A stretch of 64,000 nucleotides of DNA, taken from contig NC_060024.1 of assembly GCF_021134715.1 (NCBI RefSeq), forward strand, positions 5,332,001-5,396,000. The letters run 5' to 3'. Below the pieces are notes generated by a model that saw only the letters and a list, made by a program, of their open reading frames with translations, searched no databases and was not told the origin of the DNA. The position numbers were made by a program, and so were the translations under genes. Source of the stretch: Daphnia pulex. Taxonomy: Eukaryota > Arthropoda > Branchiopoda > Diplostraca > Daphniidae. Within the stretch, counting starts at the first letter, position 1. Each line of letters starts with the position of its first letter. Positions 44,064 to 54,243 of this stretch are shown piece after piece.

Positions 44064-45425
44064 GTGATGCACAAAATACCAAACTTTTTTCGTAAGCCTA
44101 AGACAGAAGAAGGCGACTCTGTAGTTTCCCCGACTAAACAAATTTTGACCCCCGAAGAATTAGATAAACTAAAAAATAAGATTAAAACAGAAATATCAAC
44201 AGCAGAAATCAGAATCCAATACCTGTTAAACAGAACCACCCGACCAAAAGAAAGAGACCCGGAAGAAATAGCAACTCTAGAGAACGACATAAAAAGTTTA
44301 AAAGCCAAATACGCAGAATTGATAGACCCAACAGTTACCATATATAAAAGAAAGAAGCAAGTAGTTGAACAATCTGACCAAGCAAACTCCCAGGGCCCAG
44401 ACAAGCCCAATCCACCTAAAGTTGTCCCAGCAAAATCACCGGTAGTAACCTTGTTCGATTCAATCGATGAAATTGAAGAAGGAGCAACAGCCCTTCCAAC
44501 TCAGGTGAAGCAACGAACGACAGAGTGCGCAAAGTGTCACGCTCCTATAACACTGTCGATAACAACTGACAAAGAACAGTGTAGGCAGTGTAACACACAC
44601 AGAGACACACGCAACGCGGAAGAGCAGAAACCGAACACCAGCCAACCCCTGAAGGAAGACCAGCCAAAAGAAAATATAAGACGAGTCGACCCAAAAGAAG
44701 AAGTACCACCGCAACCTCCCAGACGTGTACACCTGCCACCCACGCAGCACCTAGCCCAACCTCATCAGCAAGTAGCAAGAATTGGAGCACAAGCCCCCAC
44801 ACTTGGAAACATTTTCGACGACGACGACGACGACGAAATGGCCCTAACAAACGCAGCCGTAACTGCTTGGCAAGGAGCAGTAGATAGGCAAGCTGAAATT
44901 CTAGAAAACGGACTATTATTCATAAATGCACAGAACGTAAAGAAAGAAATACCAGCTTTCACCGGAGAAATCGAAGGAAAAATGGCAATCGAAGAATGGT
45001 TTAAAATAGCCGAACGCATAGCAACACACGCAGCATGGACAGACGTGCAAAAGCTACGTTTTTTCCAAGAACAAATGAGCAAATCAGCCGCTAACTTTAA
45101 CGACTCTCTAACAGCAGCCGAAAAAGCTACTTATGCAGTATGGAAACAGGCACTACTAGACGGCCTAACAGATAATACAACAAAAGCAAGGAAGAAGGAA
45201 CAACTGAAGACCCTCAAGCAAAAAGAAACAGAACGAGTCAGAGATTTTAAAATCAGAATCGACGACACCTACAGAATTGCATACGGCGTAAACGCAGCAA
45301 CAAGTCGTCACGCAGACGTAGTAGCACTGCGTAATGAAACATTGAAAGACGTATTGCTTAACGGACTAAAACCGCAAATAGCAGATCTAGTCTGGAATAG
45401 GCCCAATTTGAATGGGCGGCGTTGA
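44064..45425 (+). CDS. Gag-like polyprotein of element C
   Basis: 453 codons directly after LTR and primer-binding site. N-terminal Lys/Glu-rich coiled-coil stretch, a CAKCHAPITL...CRQCNTH four-Cys motif at about residues 155-180, an acidic DDDDDDE linker near 253-258, then a capsid-like helical domain (AFTGEIEGKMAIEEWFKIAE ... FKIRIDDTYRIAYG). It resembles Ty3/gypsy gag of arthropods. No protease or polymerase follows: the frame runs straight into an LTR fragment. A deleted, non-autonomous element inserted in the surrounding retroelement. Confidence 0.7.
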   Translation: MMHKIPNFFRKPKTEEGDSVVSPTKQILTPEELDKLKNKIKTEISTAEIRIQYLLNRTTRPKERDPEEIATLENDIKSLKAKYAELIDPTVTIYKRKKQVVEQSDQANSQGPDKPNPPKVVPAKSPVVTLFDSIDEIEEGATALPTQVKQRTTECAKCHAPITLSITTDKEQCRQCNTHRDTRNAEEQKPNTSQPLKEDQPKENIRRVDPKEEVPPQPPRRVHLPPTQHLAQPHQQVARIGAQAPTLGNIFDDDDDDEMALTNAAVTAWQGAVDRQAEILENGLLFINAQNVKKEIPAFTGEIEGKMAIEEWFKIAERIATHAAWTDVQKLRFFQEQMSKSAANFNDSLTAAEKATYAVWKQALLDGLTDNTTKARKKEQLKTLKQKETERVRDFKIRIDDTYRIAYGVNAATSRHADVVALRNETLKDVLLNGLKPQIADLVWNRPNLNGRR

Positions 45426-45441
45426 TTCAAATTCCCAATAT

Positions 45442-45491
45442 GTTCTTCGAAGTAAGCGCGCCTTTTCGAGTCCCCCAAAAAGCGCCTTACA
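45442..45491 (+). repeat. 3' LTR remnant of element C (50 bp)
   Basis: GTTCTTCGAAGTAAGCGCGC... to CGCCTTACA is identical to the last 50 bp of the LTR at 43979-44028. Only this end remains, so most of the 3' LTR and pol was deleted. Confidence 0.8.
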
Positions 45492-45663
45492 GGACTCTAT
45501 TCCAGCATCAGGTGGGGACAATAAACAATCAGGTGAAACGAGTTCAGGAAAAACGTTGCGTACAGAGGCAAGAATTAATCAGAATTGCAGCGAGCCTAGG
45601 ACGCCTACAAGTGTCATTAGAGCAACTTGCCCAAGCCCTATCCCAGGATCTCGTTCAGTAGCC

Positions 45664-46554
45664 ATGGATTCCCCTCTCAATTTGTCGACCATCGCTAATG
45701 TAATGGCTCTGGGTGATTTACACGATTTGCAGAAAGGAAACCGTGCACTCATGATTCTTTTACAACTACCTAATTTTAGTGGTTGGCCGACTACTCTTCG
45801 TTTTGATAGATGGATTAAGTTATTTGATAACATCGTAGCCATGTCTAATTGGACCGATGACGAAACAGTGAACATGTTGATACCTAAGCTGACGGGACCA
45901 GCTCATGATATGCTACAGAATATTCTGGATAGTGTAACGAAGGATTATCAGGAAATGAAAAAATTATTACATGAAAGATTTCACGGGAACGGGAATCAGG
46001 ACTATTTTCAGGCTCAATTGGAAGAGATCGAACGTCAGCCAGGAGAAAATAAAATAGCATATGGATTCAGATTAAAAAATATTTTCGAGCACGGGTATCC
46101 GAAAGCAGAAGAAGCTACCCGACTACAAATGTTGAGACAAAAATTTCTGTCGGGACTCGATCTCAAGCTTAAGAATAAAGTACGTTATAAGGAATTTAAA
46201 GACTACGAAGAACTTGTGCGAGAAACCGTCAAATATACCCGTCGATTGGAAGCAGAAAAAGAGGAAGGTAGCAAGAGAGAATTTGTTAATGCAATCACAA
46301 CGGCGAAAGCGTCGTCTGATTCGCAACTCATATGGACAGCAGTTGAAAAGCAAAATGAGACTATCAATGCAATTACAACGGGATCACGTATGAACTTACA
46401 AGCAACTGAAATCATTGGCCCGACGGTAGTTGTAGATGATATCAACCAACAAGTGGCCGTCGCTCTATCAAATCTTTTAAGAACGGCACAGCTACCGCCA
46501 TTACAGGGAAATACAAAATCACAGTTGGCACCTACCATGGAGCAGTCGACTTAG
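45664..46554 (+). CDS. Gag capsid region of element B
   Basis: ATG at 45664. Capsid-like helical protein (LQLPNFSGWPTTLRFDRWIK, MLIPKLTGPAHDMLQNIL, NKIAYGFRLKNIFEHGYP). The frame extends upstream to 45412, but in the 45492-45660 stretch another frame (LIRIAASLGRLQVSLEQLAQ) looks more natural, suggesting a frameshift near 45660. Confidence 0.75.
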   Translation: MDSPLNLSTIANVMALGDLHDLQKGNRALMILLQLPNFSGWPTTLRFDRWIKLFDNIVAMSNWTDDETVNMLIPKLTGPAHDMLQNILDSVTKDYQEMKKLLHERFHGNGNQDYFQAQLEEIERQPGENKIAYGFRLKNIFEHGYPKAEEATRLQMLRQKFLSGLDLKLKNKVRYKEFKDYEELVRETVKYTRRLEAEKEEGSKREFVNAITTAKASSDSQLIWTAVEKQNETINAITTGSRMNLQATEIIGPTVVVDDINQQVAVALSNLLRTAQLPPLQGNTKSQLAPTMEQST

Positions 46555-46779
46555 CGCCAGCCTGCTGTTTATCAACAACGGCCACCAAATACCTTTTACC
46601 AGCAACGGCCACAAGGTCCATTTTATCAGCCACGGCAACCAGGGCCCTATTATCAACCAAGACAAGCTTATCCGGCGTTCCAAAATCAGTTCAGGCAGGC
46701 AGGCAGCTCAACTACGCCCGATTCAATCGACACAGGACTACCGTTCTCAGCCTAGGCCTCCACTTTCATCAATAACTTG

Positions 46780-46980
46780 TTACCTATGTGGTAACAAGGG
46801 ACATTATCGGAATGAATGTTGGCAACGCGAAGTAGTATACCCTCAGGCGCCTGCCGTTGTAGATGAAAGACAAAGAATGTTGACTTGTTATACCTGTGGA
46901 ACGGCCGGTCACCGTTCGACTACCTGTCCAAATAAAGGGGCTAATATACCTGGCCATGGTTTGAGGCAGGGAAACGCTTA
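46780..46980 (+). pseudogene. Two CCHC zinc knuckles of gag B
   Basis: CYLCGNKGHYRNEC and, 26 residues later, CYTCGTAGHRSTTC: two C-x2-C-x4-H-x4-C nucleic-acid-binding motifs. They are separated from the capsid frame by a TAG at 46554, a Gln/Pro-rich stretch and a frame change. Confidence 0.75.
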
Positions 46981-47019
46981 GACACCAACTGCGGCTTTGG
47001 GTCAGTTGGTAGGGATGCC

Positions 47020-48015
47020 TTGGAAATATTAAAACCCCAGCAAGTAGCTTATGTGACGCAGTTGAAAAATAGCACAGCCCCACGAGTAATGATACGGATA
47101 AATGAGAAAGAAACGGAAGCACTGTTTGATACGGGTGCAGCGAGAAGTCTACTACACGAAAGTGTGTATAGGTCACTACCACCGAATATGCAGCTGGCCA
47201 GCGCAGAGACCTCAGTAGCGTTATTTGATGTTCAGAATAAAAGATTAAGTAATTTAGGGAAAGTCACGTTACGGATTACATACGGAAATAAAGTTTTGGA
47301 ACAAGAATTTATTGTTACAAATGGTATAACGGAAATGTGCATTTTTGGAATAGACGCTATTCTAAAGCACGAATTTGGTTTATGCGGTGAAACAAAGGCA
47401 ATTTTTATCGCTGGTCAAGAAGGGACTACGCAGCCATCTTATCAGAGAGACAAGGAAATGAAGGTTGTAGGGAGGGAGTCTATCCCCCCTTTCACTGCTC
47501 GTTTTGTTGAAACTACCATAAGTGGAGCCGGGTATTCCCTTCTTGCGGTATTTCCGTTCGTTTTTAGTCCGGCGAGAGTATCGCCGGACTCGGTAGTTTT
47601 AGATAACCGGAGACAGGGAAATCTTCCGGACGAATTAGTTGTTAAGGAAAGTTCAGCGAGAGTATCGGTGGACTCGGAATCGAAAAACCGGAGACAGGGA
47701 AATCTTCCGGATGAATTAGTTATTGAAGAAAGTTATAATGTAACGCGTGGCGACGGAATTTATCATGTACTCGTGAAGAATGCTAGCAAAAGAGAGATCG
47801 TATTACAAAAAGGTTGTACCTTAGGTACAATCGAGATGGGTTGCCGGATAGTTGGCGCGGTCAGGGAAGAAATAGCCCAAGATCTAGACACCGGTGAAGG
47901 AGACTGTCTTAAGACCCTAGATGAGGCTTCGATCGAACTCGCTGTTGCATCAATTGACGAAAAATTTCGTCCAGGGATGAGAAAGCTGCTTACTGAGCAC
48001 TCACAACTGTTTTAA
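47020..48015 (+). CDS. Aspartic protease and spacer of element B
   Basis: 331 codons. The active-site motif LFDTGAARS is at about residues 35-43, with ILKHEFGL later, as in retropepsins. A 27-residue stretch containing RRQGNLPDELV occurs twice (about 47600 and 47690), a small internal duplication. Ends at a TAA just before the polymerase frame. Confidence 0.75.
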   Translation: MEILKPQQVAYVTQLKNSTAPRVMIRINEKETEALFDTGAARSLLHESVYRSLPPNMQLASAETSVALFDVQNKRLSNLGKVTLRITYGNKVLEQEFIVTNGITEMCIFGIDAILKHEFGLCGETKAIFIAGQEGTTQPSYQRDKEMKVVGRESIPPFTARFVETTISGAGYSLLAVFPFVFSPARVSPDSVVLDNRRQGNLPDELVVKESSARVSVDSESKNRRQGNLPDELVIEESYNVTRGDGIYHVLVKNASKREIVLQKGCTLGTIEMGCRIVGAVREEIAQDLDTGEGDCLKTLDEASIELAVASIDEKFRPGMRKLLTEHSQLF

Positions 48016-48147
48016 AAAAGCGACCGACTAGGTTGCACAAGTGTTATCAAACATCATATAGACAATCAGGGAAAAGGCCCTATCAGACTGCGACCCTATC
48101 GCACGGCGAGGAAGTACGAGGAGGAATTACAACGTCAACTCCAGTCA

Positions 48148-48912
48148 TTGCTGGAGCAGGGTATTATAGAATACTCTACGTCTCCTTGGGCGGCCCCAGT
48201 CGTGTTAGTATTAAAGAAAGACGAAACATTAAGACTCTGTATTGATTTTAGAAGATTGAATGATATAACGTTAAAAGATTCTTTTCCATTACCACGGATT
48301 GATGACACCCTGGATAAATTAAGTGGCGCGAAATACTTTACGACATTAGATATGGAGTCAGGTTACTGGCAGATCGAACTAGATGAGGAATCGAAAGAAA
48401 AGACAGCTTTTATAGTAGAAAATAATTTATATCAGTTTAAACGAATGGCTATGGGACTTTGCAATGCTCCCGCCACATTCCAACGGACCATGAATTTTGT
48501 CCTAAGAGACGTCTTGGGGAAAAAAGCGTTGGTTTACTTGGATGACGTGATTAATTACTCAAAAACGGTTGAAGATCATCTGAAAGATATCGCAGAAGTT
48601 TTTACATTGATACAAAAAGCACAATTAAAACTAAAATTAAATAAATGCCAGTTCTTCCAAACGGAAGTAAACTATTTAGAGCATATTATTACATCGGAAG
48701 GAATAGCACCAAACCCAGCTAAAATAGAGAAGATCAAAGATTATCCAGTCCCAAAATTGGTCGATAAAGTGAGATCTTTTCTCGGTCTAGCGGGGTATTA
48801 CCGAAGATTTATTCCAAATTTCGGCAAGGTAGCAAAGCCCCTGACGGGCAAAACAAAAAGTTGCTATGCAGGCAGCTTTTATCTGGACACAGGAAGACCA
48901 AGTTGCTTTTGA
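48148..48912 (+). CDS. Reverse transcriptase of element B
   Basis: 254 codons: SPWAAPVVLVLKKDETLRLC, LPRIDDTLDKLSGAKYFTTLD, MGLCNAPATFQRTMN, catalytic YLDD near 48537, and FLGLAGYYRRFI. N-terminal RT residues lie in a different frame at 48033-48150. A frameshift near 48855 separates it from RNase H. Confidence 0.85.
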   Translation: MLEQGIIEYSTSPWAAPVVLVLKKDETLRLCIDFRRLNDITLKDSFPLPRIDDTLDKLSGAKYFTTLDMESGYWQIELDEESKEKTAFIVENNLYQFKRMAMGLCNAPATFQRTMNFVLRDVLGKKALVYLDDVINYSKTVEDHLKDIAEVFTLIQKAQLKLKLNKCQFFQTEVNYLEHIITSEGIAPNPAKIEKIKDYPVPKLVDKVRSFLGLAGYYRRFIPNFGKVAKPLTGKTKSCYAGSFYLDTGRPSCF

Positions 48913-48932
48913 ATACCTCAGGACTTGTTTAA

Positions 48933-49874
48933 TTGCAAACCCAATTTTCGCTTATCCAGATTTTCAGCAACAATTTCTTTTATTTACAGATGCCTTGGGG
49001 CATTGGGGCTGTTTTATCACAAATCCATGAGGGAAAGGAAGTCGTAATTTCCTATTTTAGTAGACAGCTTCACAAATCAGAAATGAATTATCCTACCATC
49101 GAGAAAGAAGCTCTGGCGGTAGTAGAGGCTATTAAACATTTCAAATACTACTTACTTGACCGTCCTTTTACAGTGCTTAGTGACCATGCCCCTTTACAGT
49201 GGCTCAAAACCTTTAAAGACACCAATGGTAGACTTGGACGATGGGCAGTCGAGCTCGGTAGCCTTAATTATAATATCCAGTACAAGCCAGGAAGAATTCA
49301 TCAAAATGCAGACTGCCTTTCCCGCCTTAAAATCGCTACAGTCCACGCAAGCGACGAACTGAAAGAAATATGCGTACAGCAGGCTCAAGACCCTTTATGT
49401 TTACACATTAGAAATTTTTTAGACGAAGGAGTACTTACCGAACAACACACAAAAGAATATCCCGTTTGGGCAAAAGAAATTACACTTTACGAGGTTATAG
49501 AAGGGGTACTATGCAGAAAGGAAATCCCAACAAAGAAAAGGAGGCAACATCGAATCCTAATACAGGTAGTCCTACCCATCGCCCTCCGCCCCTTAGTTAT
49601 GAAGCACCTCCATGATGACCCTATGTCTGGCCATCTCGCGTACTATAGGACGTATCTGCGAGTCAGAAATAACTACTACTGGCCTACTATGAGAGAAGAC
49701 ATTAAAGAATACTGTAGGGTGTGCCAAAGGTGTTTGGAAAACACAAAATCGACCTTTGGAGCCTTTTTACACCCCCTGGAGTTAGCTAAAGCGCCTTTTG
49801 ATGTTGTAGGAATGGATTTATGGGGCCATTTAAACCGCCATCCAGCCACGGAAACAAATACATTATGGTCGTGA
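48933..49874 (+). CDS. RNase H and integrase N-terminus of element B
   Basis: 313 codons. RNase H: SYFSRQLHKSEMNYPTIEKEALAVVEA, LSDHAPLQWL, RIHQNADCLSRL. Integrase HHCC zinc domain: HLHDDPMSGH ... CRVCQRC. Ends where the frame shifts into the DDE core at about 49860. Confidence 0.8.
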   Translation: MQTQFSLIQIFSNNFFYLQMPWGIGAVLSQIHEGKEVVISYFSRQLHKSEMNYPTIEKEALAVVEAIKHFKYYLLDRPFTVLSDHAPLQWLKTFKDTNGRLGRWAVELGSLNYNIQYKPGRIHQNADCLSRLKIATVHASDELKEICVQQAQDPLCLHIRNFLDEGVLTEQHTKEYPVWAKEITLYEVIEGVLCRKEIPTKKRRQHRILIQVVLPIALRPLVMKHLHDDPMSGHLAYYRTYLRVRNNYYWPTMREDIKEYCRVCQRCLENTKSTFGAFLHPLELAKAPFDVVGMDLWGHLNRHPATETNTLWS

Positions 49875-50548
49875 CAGATTATTTTTCAAAATACGTGGAA
49901 GTTAGAGCCCTTCCGGATCAAACAGCTATCACAACGGCCGATGCATTTCTTGAAATGATCGTGCGACGACATGGAACACCAAAAGCGATCGTGTCGGACA
50001 GAGGGGTAAATTTCACGTCAAAAATTTTCCAACGGTTATGCAAATCGTTGGGAATAAAACAAAAGCTAGCAACGTCCTATCATCCAGCGACAAATGGGGA
50101 CACAGAAAGATTCAATAGAACACTCACAATGCTATTACGAAAAGAGCTGATCAACAGCCAACACGGTGACTGGGAAGAGATGTTGGGCGACTTTTGTTTC
50201 GCGTATCATTCGTCCGTTCACTCATCCACTCAAGAGACTCCCTTCTTTTTACTATACGGTCGCGATCCCAACGTTTCGATCCATAATTTACTAGGCGCAA
50301 TCCCTCGATCTAAATTTCCTGCTTCAGACTTTGTCAGTCTACGGATGGAATCTCTTAGTAACGCTTTCCAACGTACTAAGGAAGAAAATTCGAAAGCTAG
50401 AGAACAGCAAAGGGAGCAACACAACAAACGCGCGACGGCGTTGCGTTATCAGGTGGGCGATAGAGTCCTACTCGATGTTAGAGTCCGTACGAAGGAAGAA
50501 AATAAGAAATTTCTTTTCGAAATATCGGGGACCATTCAGAGTGTCTAG
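49820..50548 (+). CDS. Integrase core of element B
   Basis: DDE core: VVTDYFSKYVE (first Asp), AIVSDRGVNFTS (second Asp), TNGDTERFNRTL (Glu about 35 residues later), then KRATALRYQVGDRVLLDVRV. A frameshift near 50525 interrupts before the GPY/F-like end. Confidence 0.8.
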   Translation: MGPFKPPSSHGNKYIMVVTDYFSKYVEVRALPDQTAITTADAFLEMIVRRHGTPKAIVSDRGVNFTSKIFQRLCKSLGIKQKLATSYHPATNGDTERFNRTLTMLLRKELINSQHGDWEEMLGDFCFAYHSSVHSSTQETPFFLLYGRDPNVSIHNLLGAIPRSKFPASDFVSLRMESLSNAFQRTKEENSKAREQQREQHNKRATALRYQVGDRVLLDVRVRTKEENKKFLFEISGTIQSV

Positions 50549-50924
50549 AGTATACAACAACGAAACAGTAGACATAACGAATAACTCTTTTGTCTCCAAA
50601 AGAGTCCATGTAAACCGTCTCCGGCCGCTTTACGACTCAATGATATGGCGGGACGAATTTTGTCCTGAGCTCGAGGACGCCACTGTTTTCCCAACGTCAC
50701 CAGTTCCATCCGAAAGGGAAGAACAAGCTGATGGGGTTGCGCAGGAAGCCGATAACAGGCCGGCAACACCAGAAGCGGGAAATAACAACCCTGCCACTGT
50801 CGACGAAGACGCGGAGCTTCTTGTTCCATTTCACGGATGGGATCAAATTGATAGTGATCAACCACCAGCTGTGAACAGCCTTCCGCTAGACAAAGAAGTT
50901 AATGAGGAGCCTCCCCCCGTGTAA
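50549..50924 (+). CDS. Integrase C-terminal tail of element B
   Basis: Continues in another frame: KYRGPFRVSRVYNNETVDI (GPY/F-type module), KRVHVNRLRPLYD, and an acidic tail ending PPPV. The stop TAA lies in the first bases of the LTR (GTGTAATGAGCC). Confidence 0.75.
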
Positions 50925-51243
50925 TGAGCCAAAATAGCCCGGGGACGGAGCGCGAACTGACAGCGGGAAGATTGCCAGCAAGAGTCGAGCTCATTAGTTA
51001 TCTGTCATTCACGATTATAATTATGTTACACACCCGCGCTTGTCACTCATCAGACCCATGATCATACCGTGCGCAATCCGTATAAATACTCCCCAATCTG
51101 TAGCAGTGAGTCAGAGTTCTCTCAGCTCTCCTTCAAGCTCCAGCTCCAGAAGTAAGATCACCCTTCTCATACTTTCTATTGTGTACTCGTATATTTGTGT
51201 GTGCTGTATATGAATACATGGTAGACAAGAAAAGAACTCTACA
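50920..51243 (+). repeat. LTR B, copy 1 (324 bp)
   Basis: TGTAATGAGCC...ACTCTACA, TATAAAT at 51081. Serves as the 3' LTR of element B and is followed by TTGGAGGTCCTACTGAGAG, a TGG-type primer-binding site, so it also acts as a 5' LTR of the next unit. Confidence 0.9.
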
Positions 51244-51345
51244 ATTGGAGGTCCTACTGAGAGCTTTAAACTAGATTTTTAAACTAAATAATTGAATAGT
51301 TGGGGTATGCATAAAATTTCCACCACCAGTGTGTGGGCTCTGTAT
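51244..51345 (+). other. Primer-binding site and leader remnant of a second LTR-B unit
   Basis: About 100 bp: TTGGAGGTCC at the LTR edge then leader DNA. The remainder of the internal region is missing. Confidence 0.6.
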
Positions 51346-52301
51346 CCTTCCCCTTTTCCGAGGGAAAGAATTAGTCCCCTAATAACAAGATATATAGAAA
51401 ACATATATATAGGGAGAACAAATATTTGTTTAGGATTGTTCCCCTCCCCCCCCCCGCGGCGACTGGGAGTGACGGGTCCTGACAGCCGTCCGAGTCGAAT
51501 TCGTAGGGGGTATATGTGATGCGTTAAGTCCCGATTTCTTCCATATTTCCCATGTTTCAAACAAAATAATAAAAAAAAAGGAAAGGAAACAAAATCAATA
51601 AAGGGAAAAATTTCAACAAACTGAAACAAAAACCAGAAGAAAATTGTCGATATCATTGCTTCGCCAATATTTTTTTTAGTGTCTCCGCTTCTTTTGGCAA
51701 GATGAGTCACCAACTAAAATTTGAGGCCGTTGTTCAAAATTTGGACAGAGTAGAAAAAACTCTGCGTCTCGTAATAAGTGCTTTTGCTGTTCCGTCGATG
51801 TCTGAGGCGGTAACTCAGTGGCTTCCTTTGTGTCCCCGTCGACGTGCCTTTTTTCTTCACTTGTTTTTCGCTCAGGCGATTTTTCCTGATGTTGACGTGG
51901 GGAATTTTCCTGACTGTGTATTCCAGTGCGTCGATTTACTCGACTTTTATTACGAGTAAGCAAAAATTAAAACATTTTTTTTTTTTTTAAATTGTAGGCC
52001 TTAAGTAGACCTTTTATTCTATTATTTTTTAATTCCGTATTTTTTTATTTGTTGCTTTGTTTCTTTTACTTCCCTCAGCCCTTTGGCTGGTTTTATATCT
52101 ATTTTCTCTATTAATGTCTTGCAACATTTATCTTTTTGTGGGACACTCTTTTTCAATGATCTGATCCATTGTTCTTTTTCTAACTTCTCTTTCATTATTT
52201 TTCAAAGTTATGCTTTCAATTTATACAATTATCCTTTGGTAATGGAATATGCCTAAATCAACAATTAGGGGACTAATTCTTTCCCTCAGAAAAGGGGAAG
52301 G
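51346..52301. mobile_element. TIR element between the two LTR-B copies
   Basis: Ends are inverted repeats of about 37 bp: CCTTCCCCTTTTCCGAGGGA ... at 51346-51382 and its complement at 52265-52301, with one base of difference seen in the centre. Interior has a short plus frame (51702-51959) and an opposing Lys/Glu/Gln-rich minus frame (51676-51963), neither recognised. No clear target duplication. Confidence 0.65.
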
Positions 52302-52303
52302 AA

Positions 52304-52627
52304 TGTAATGAGCCAAAATAGCCCGGGGACGGAGCGCGAACTGACAGCGGGAAGATTGCCAGCAAGAGTCGAGCTCATTAGTTATCTGTCATTCACGATT
52401 ATAATTATGTTACACACCCGCGCTTGTCACTCATCAGACCCATGATCATACCGTGCGCAATCCGTATAAATACTCCCCAATCTGTAGCAGTAAGTCAGAG
52501 TTCTCTCAGCTCTCCTTCAAGCTCCAGCTCCAGAAGTAAGATCACCCTTCTCATACTTTCTATTGTGTACTCGTATATTTGTGTGTGCTGTATATGAATA
52601 CATGGTAGACAAGAAAAGAACTCTACA
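52304..52627 (+). repeat. LTR B, copy 2 (324 bp)
   Basis: Same length as 50920-51243; the one difference I see is GTGAGTCAG against GTAAGTCAG. Such identity implies a recent event. Followed by non-retroviral-looking DNA (CCCGCTACCCC). Confidence 0.9.
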
Positions 52628-53081
52628 CCCGCTACCCCAGCTCCGAATTTGCCAACTGCAATACTGACATGACACTCCTGTCAGCCTTGCAGCCTTGTCG
52701 ACTTTTTCTTACACAACGTGACCGTGTTCAAACAAAAAAAATACAGTAAAACTAAAAAACATTCAAAAAAAAAATCAACAAATAAAATACATAAATTTAA
52801 AAATACTGGATATCGGAAAAAAACCCAGACTCGCAAACTCGTAAAAACAAAAAGGAAAAAAGAAAAATAATCTAGATTTGGGTTTTGTCCGACGGGTGGA
52901 AAGCAGATCTAGGCAACAAAATATTGGAGAAGAAATCAGGAGGTCAACATACACCATTTCCCATCCCGATCCGCGTTGGTAAAAAAGCTTAAAAGAGCAA
53001 ACATTTTTTACTAATAGCCAATCCTTTTTCTTACGTCCAGCAGGACAGAGTAAACGGAAACGTTCAATCGATTTTCGAGAA

Positions 53082-53697
53082 ATGTCTTCATCAAAAGCAC
53101 AACGTGAATTCGACAACCGTATGCGGTCCAACACCCCATTTCATGGGATGTGGGAAGAAGGGATGTGCTCCATGCGTGACTCGCACAAATGGATGGACAC
53201 GCCAATCCCACCCCGAGTTTTGTTCACTTTAGACGAGATGTCAGAGAAACTACTGAATTCGTCACATTACATGTGGGCGAGGGTAGCGAGGCAAAACGAG
53301 TCGCCGAAGACAACGGGATCGCAAAACGGAAGAAGAAGAATCGGAAGAAGAAGAATTGGAAAAAGAAGATGAAGAAGAAGACAAAGAGGTGGAAAATAAC
53401 GATAAAATAAGTAATAAAAATAACGAAAAAATAACGGGCTTAAATAAAAATAGACAGAGCGATGTCGCAGGTCAAGAACCAGAAACTTTTATTGATGGCA
53501 ATACTCTTGAAGAAAGAAAAAGGCCAAACCAGTTCAGGCAAAAAGTAATAAAACCCGCAGAAATTGGAACTCAACCGTGTGTCGCCCAACTCGAATCAGA
53601 GCAAAATAATAAAGTTGAACTCAACCAGAAAGAAAAAAGGTCAAAAAAAGTGACACGCCGTCCTGATAAGTTCAAAGACGTCTTGATGGACGAATAA
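53082..53697 (+). other. Two overlapping charged ORFs, function unknown
   Basis: 53082-53372 begins MSSSKAQREFDNRMRSNTPF and holds HGMWEEGMCSMRDSHKWMDTP; it runs into an Arg/Lys-rich repeat of GRRRIG. The frame change near 53340-53360, at AAGAAGAAG repeats, leads into 53356-53697 (Glu/Lys/Asn/Gln-rich), ending KRSKKVTRRPDKFKDVLMDE. Probably one retroelement-encoded accessory protein disrupted by a slippage-prone repeat. No domain recognised. Confidence 0.4.
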
Positions 53698-53758
53698 ACT
53701 TTCTACTTTTTATACAAACAACGCTTCGAAAAAGAGGCGTCCCCCCCAGAAAAACAAC

Positions 53759-53765
53759 TATATAA
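53759..53765 (+). promoter_or_regulatory. TATA box upstream of a small ORF
   Basis: TATATAA at 53759, 75 bp before the ATG at 53834. Confidence 0.4.
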
Positions 53766-53833
53766 GGCGACTAAAATAATCGAGTAGTCAGTCGACAATT
53801 GTCCACCGTTCCACTATCCTTAAATCAAGTTAG

Positions 53834-54243
53834 AATGGCTCCCTTCATGTGGACGAAGTGTCCTGTATGTACCGAAGGGAGAGCAAAGGAAACAAGTTAC
53901 TGCATCCAGTAACCTCGAGTCCTCCATTCAAAATGGAGAAGAGGAAGAAAGGGAAGAAGACTCTCCATACGTCTTCTTCAGTGAAAACTGCGAGGAAGAC
54001 CTCGACAACTGGGGAGGACAACCTGACGAAAGACAACCAACGGAAGCCGTAACGGAACAGAAAAATTGTGAAAAAGAAGAGCCGGAGCCGAAACGTTCGA
54101 GACAAAACGATGCCAACGGAGGTGACGCTGAAGAACCGGAGCCGAAGCGGCAACGGATCGCTAATTTAGACAATTCCGTCGTCGAAAAAAGCAACCCCAG
54201 CCCAAGCACTTCCGGAACCATACCCCCAAATATAGAGGAGTGA
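53834..54243 (+). pseudogene. Small acidic protein gene, frame-shifted
   Basis: ATG at 53834 gives MAPFMWTKCPVCTEGRAKET then a TAA. From about 53925 another frame is open to a TGA at 54241: acidic (GEEEEREEDSPY, CEEDLDNWGGQPDE), with two copies of EEPEPKR. A polyadenylation signal AATAAA follows at about 54322. Possibly an accessory ORF of a retroelement; no family recognised. Confidence 0.4.

Larger units (their letters stand above)
45492..51243 (+). mobile_element. Ty3/gypsy retrotransposon B, nearly complete
   Basis: Gag, two zinc knuckles, protease, RT, RNase H, integrase and the 3' LTR are in order with few frame breaks. The 5' LTR of this family is absent at the left, where element C abuts. 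Order RT-RNase H-integrase defines Ty3/gypsy; no envelope-like frame is seen. Confidence 0.85.

Noticed and set aside
41143-51243. One full-length element with LTRs at 41143 and 50920
   Set aside because: The two LTRs differ in sequence and length and have different primer-binding sites, so they belong to different families.
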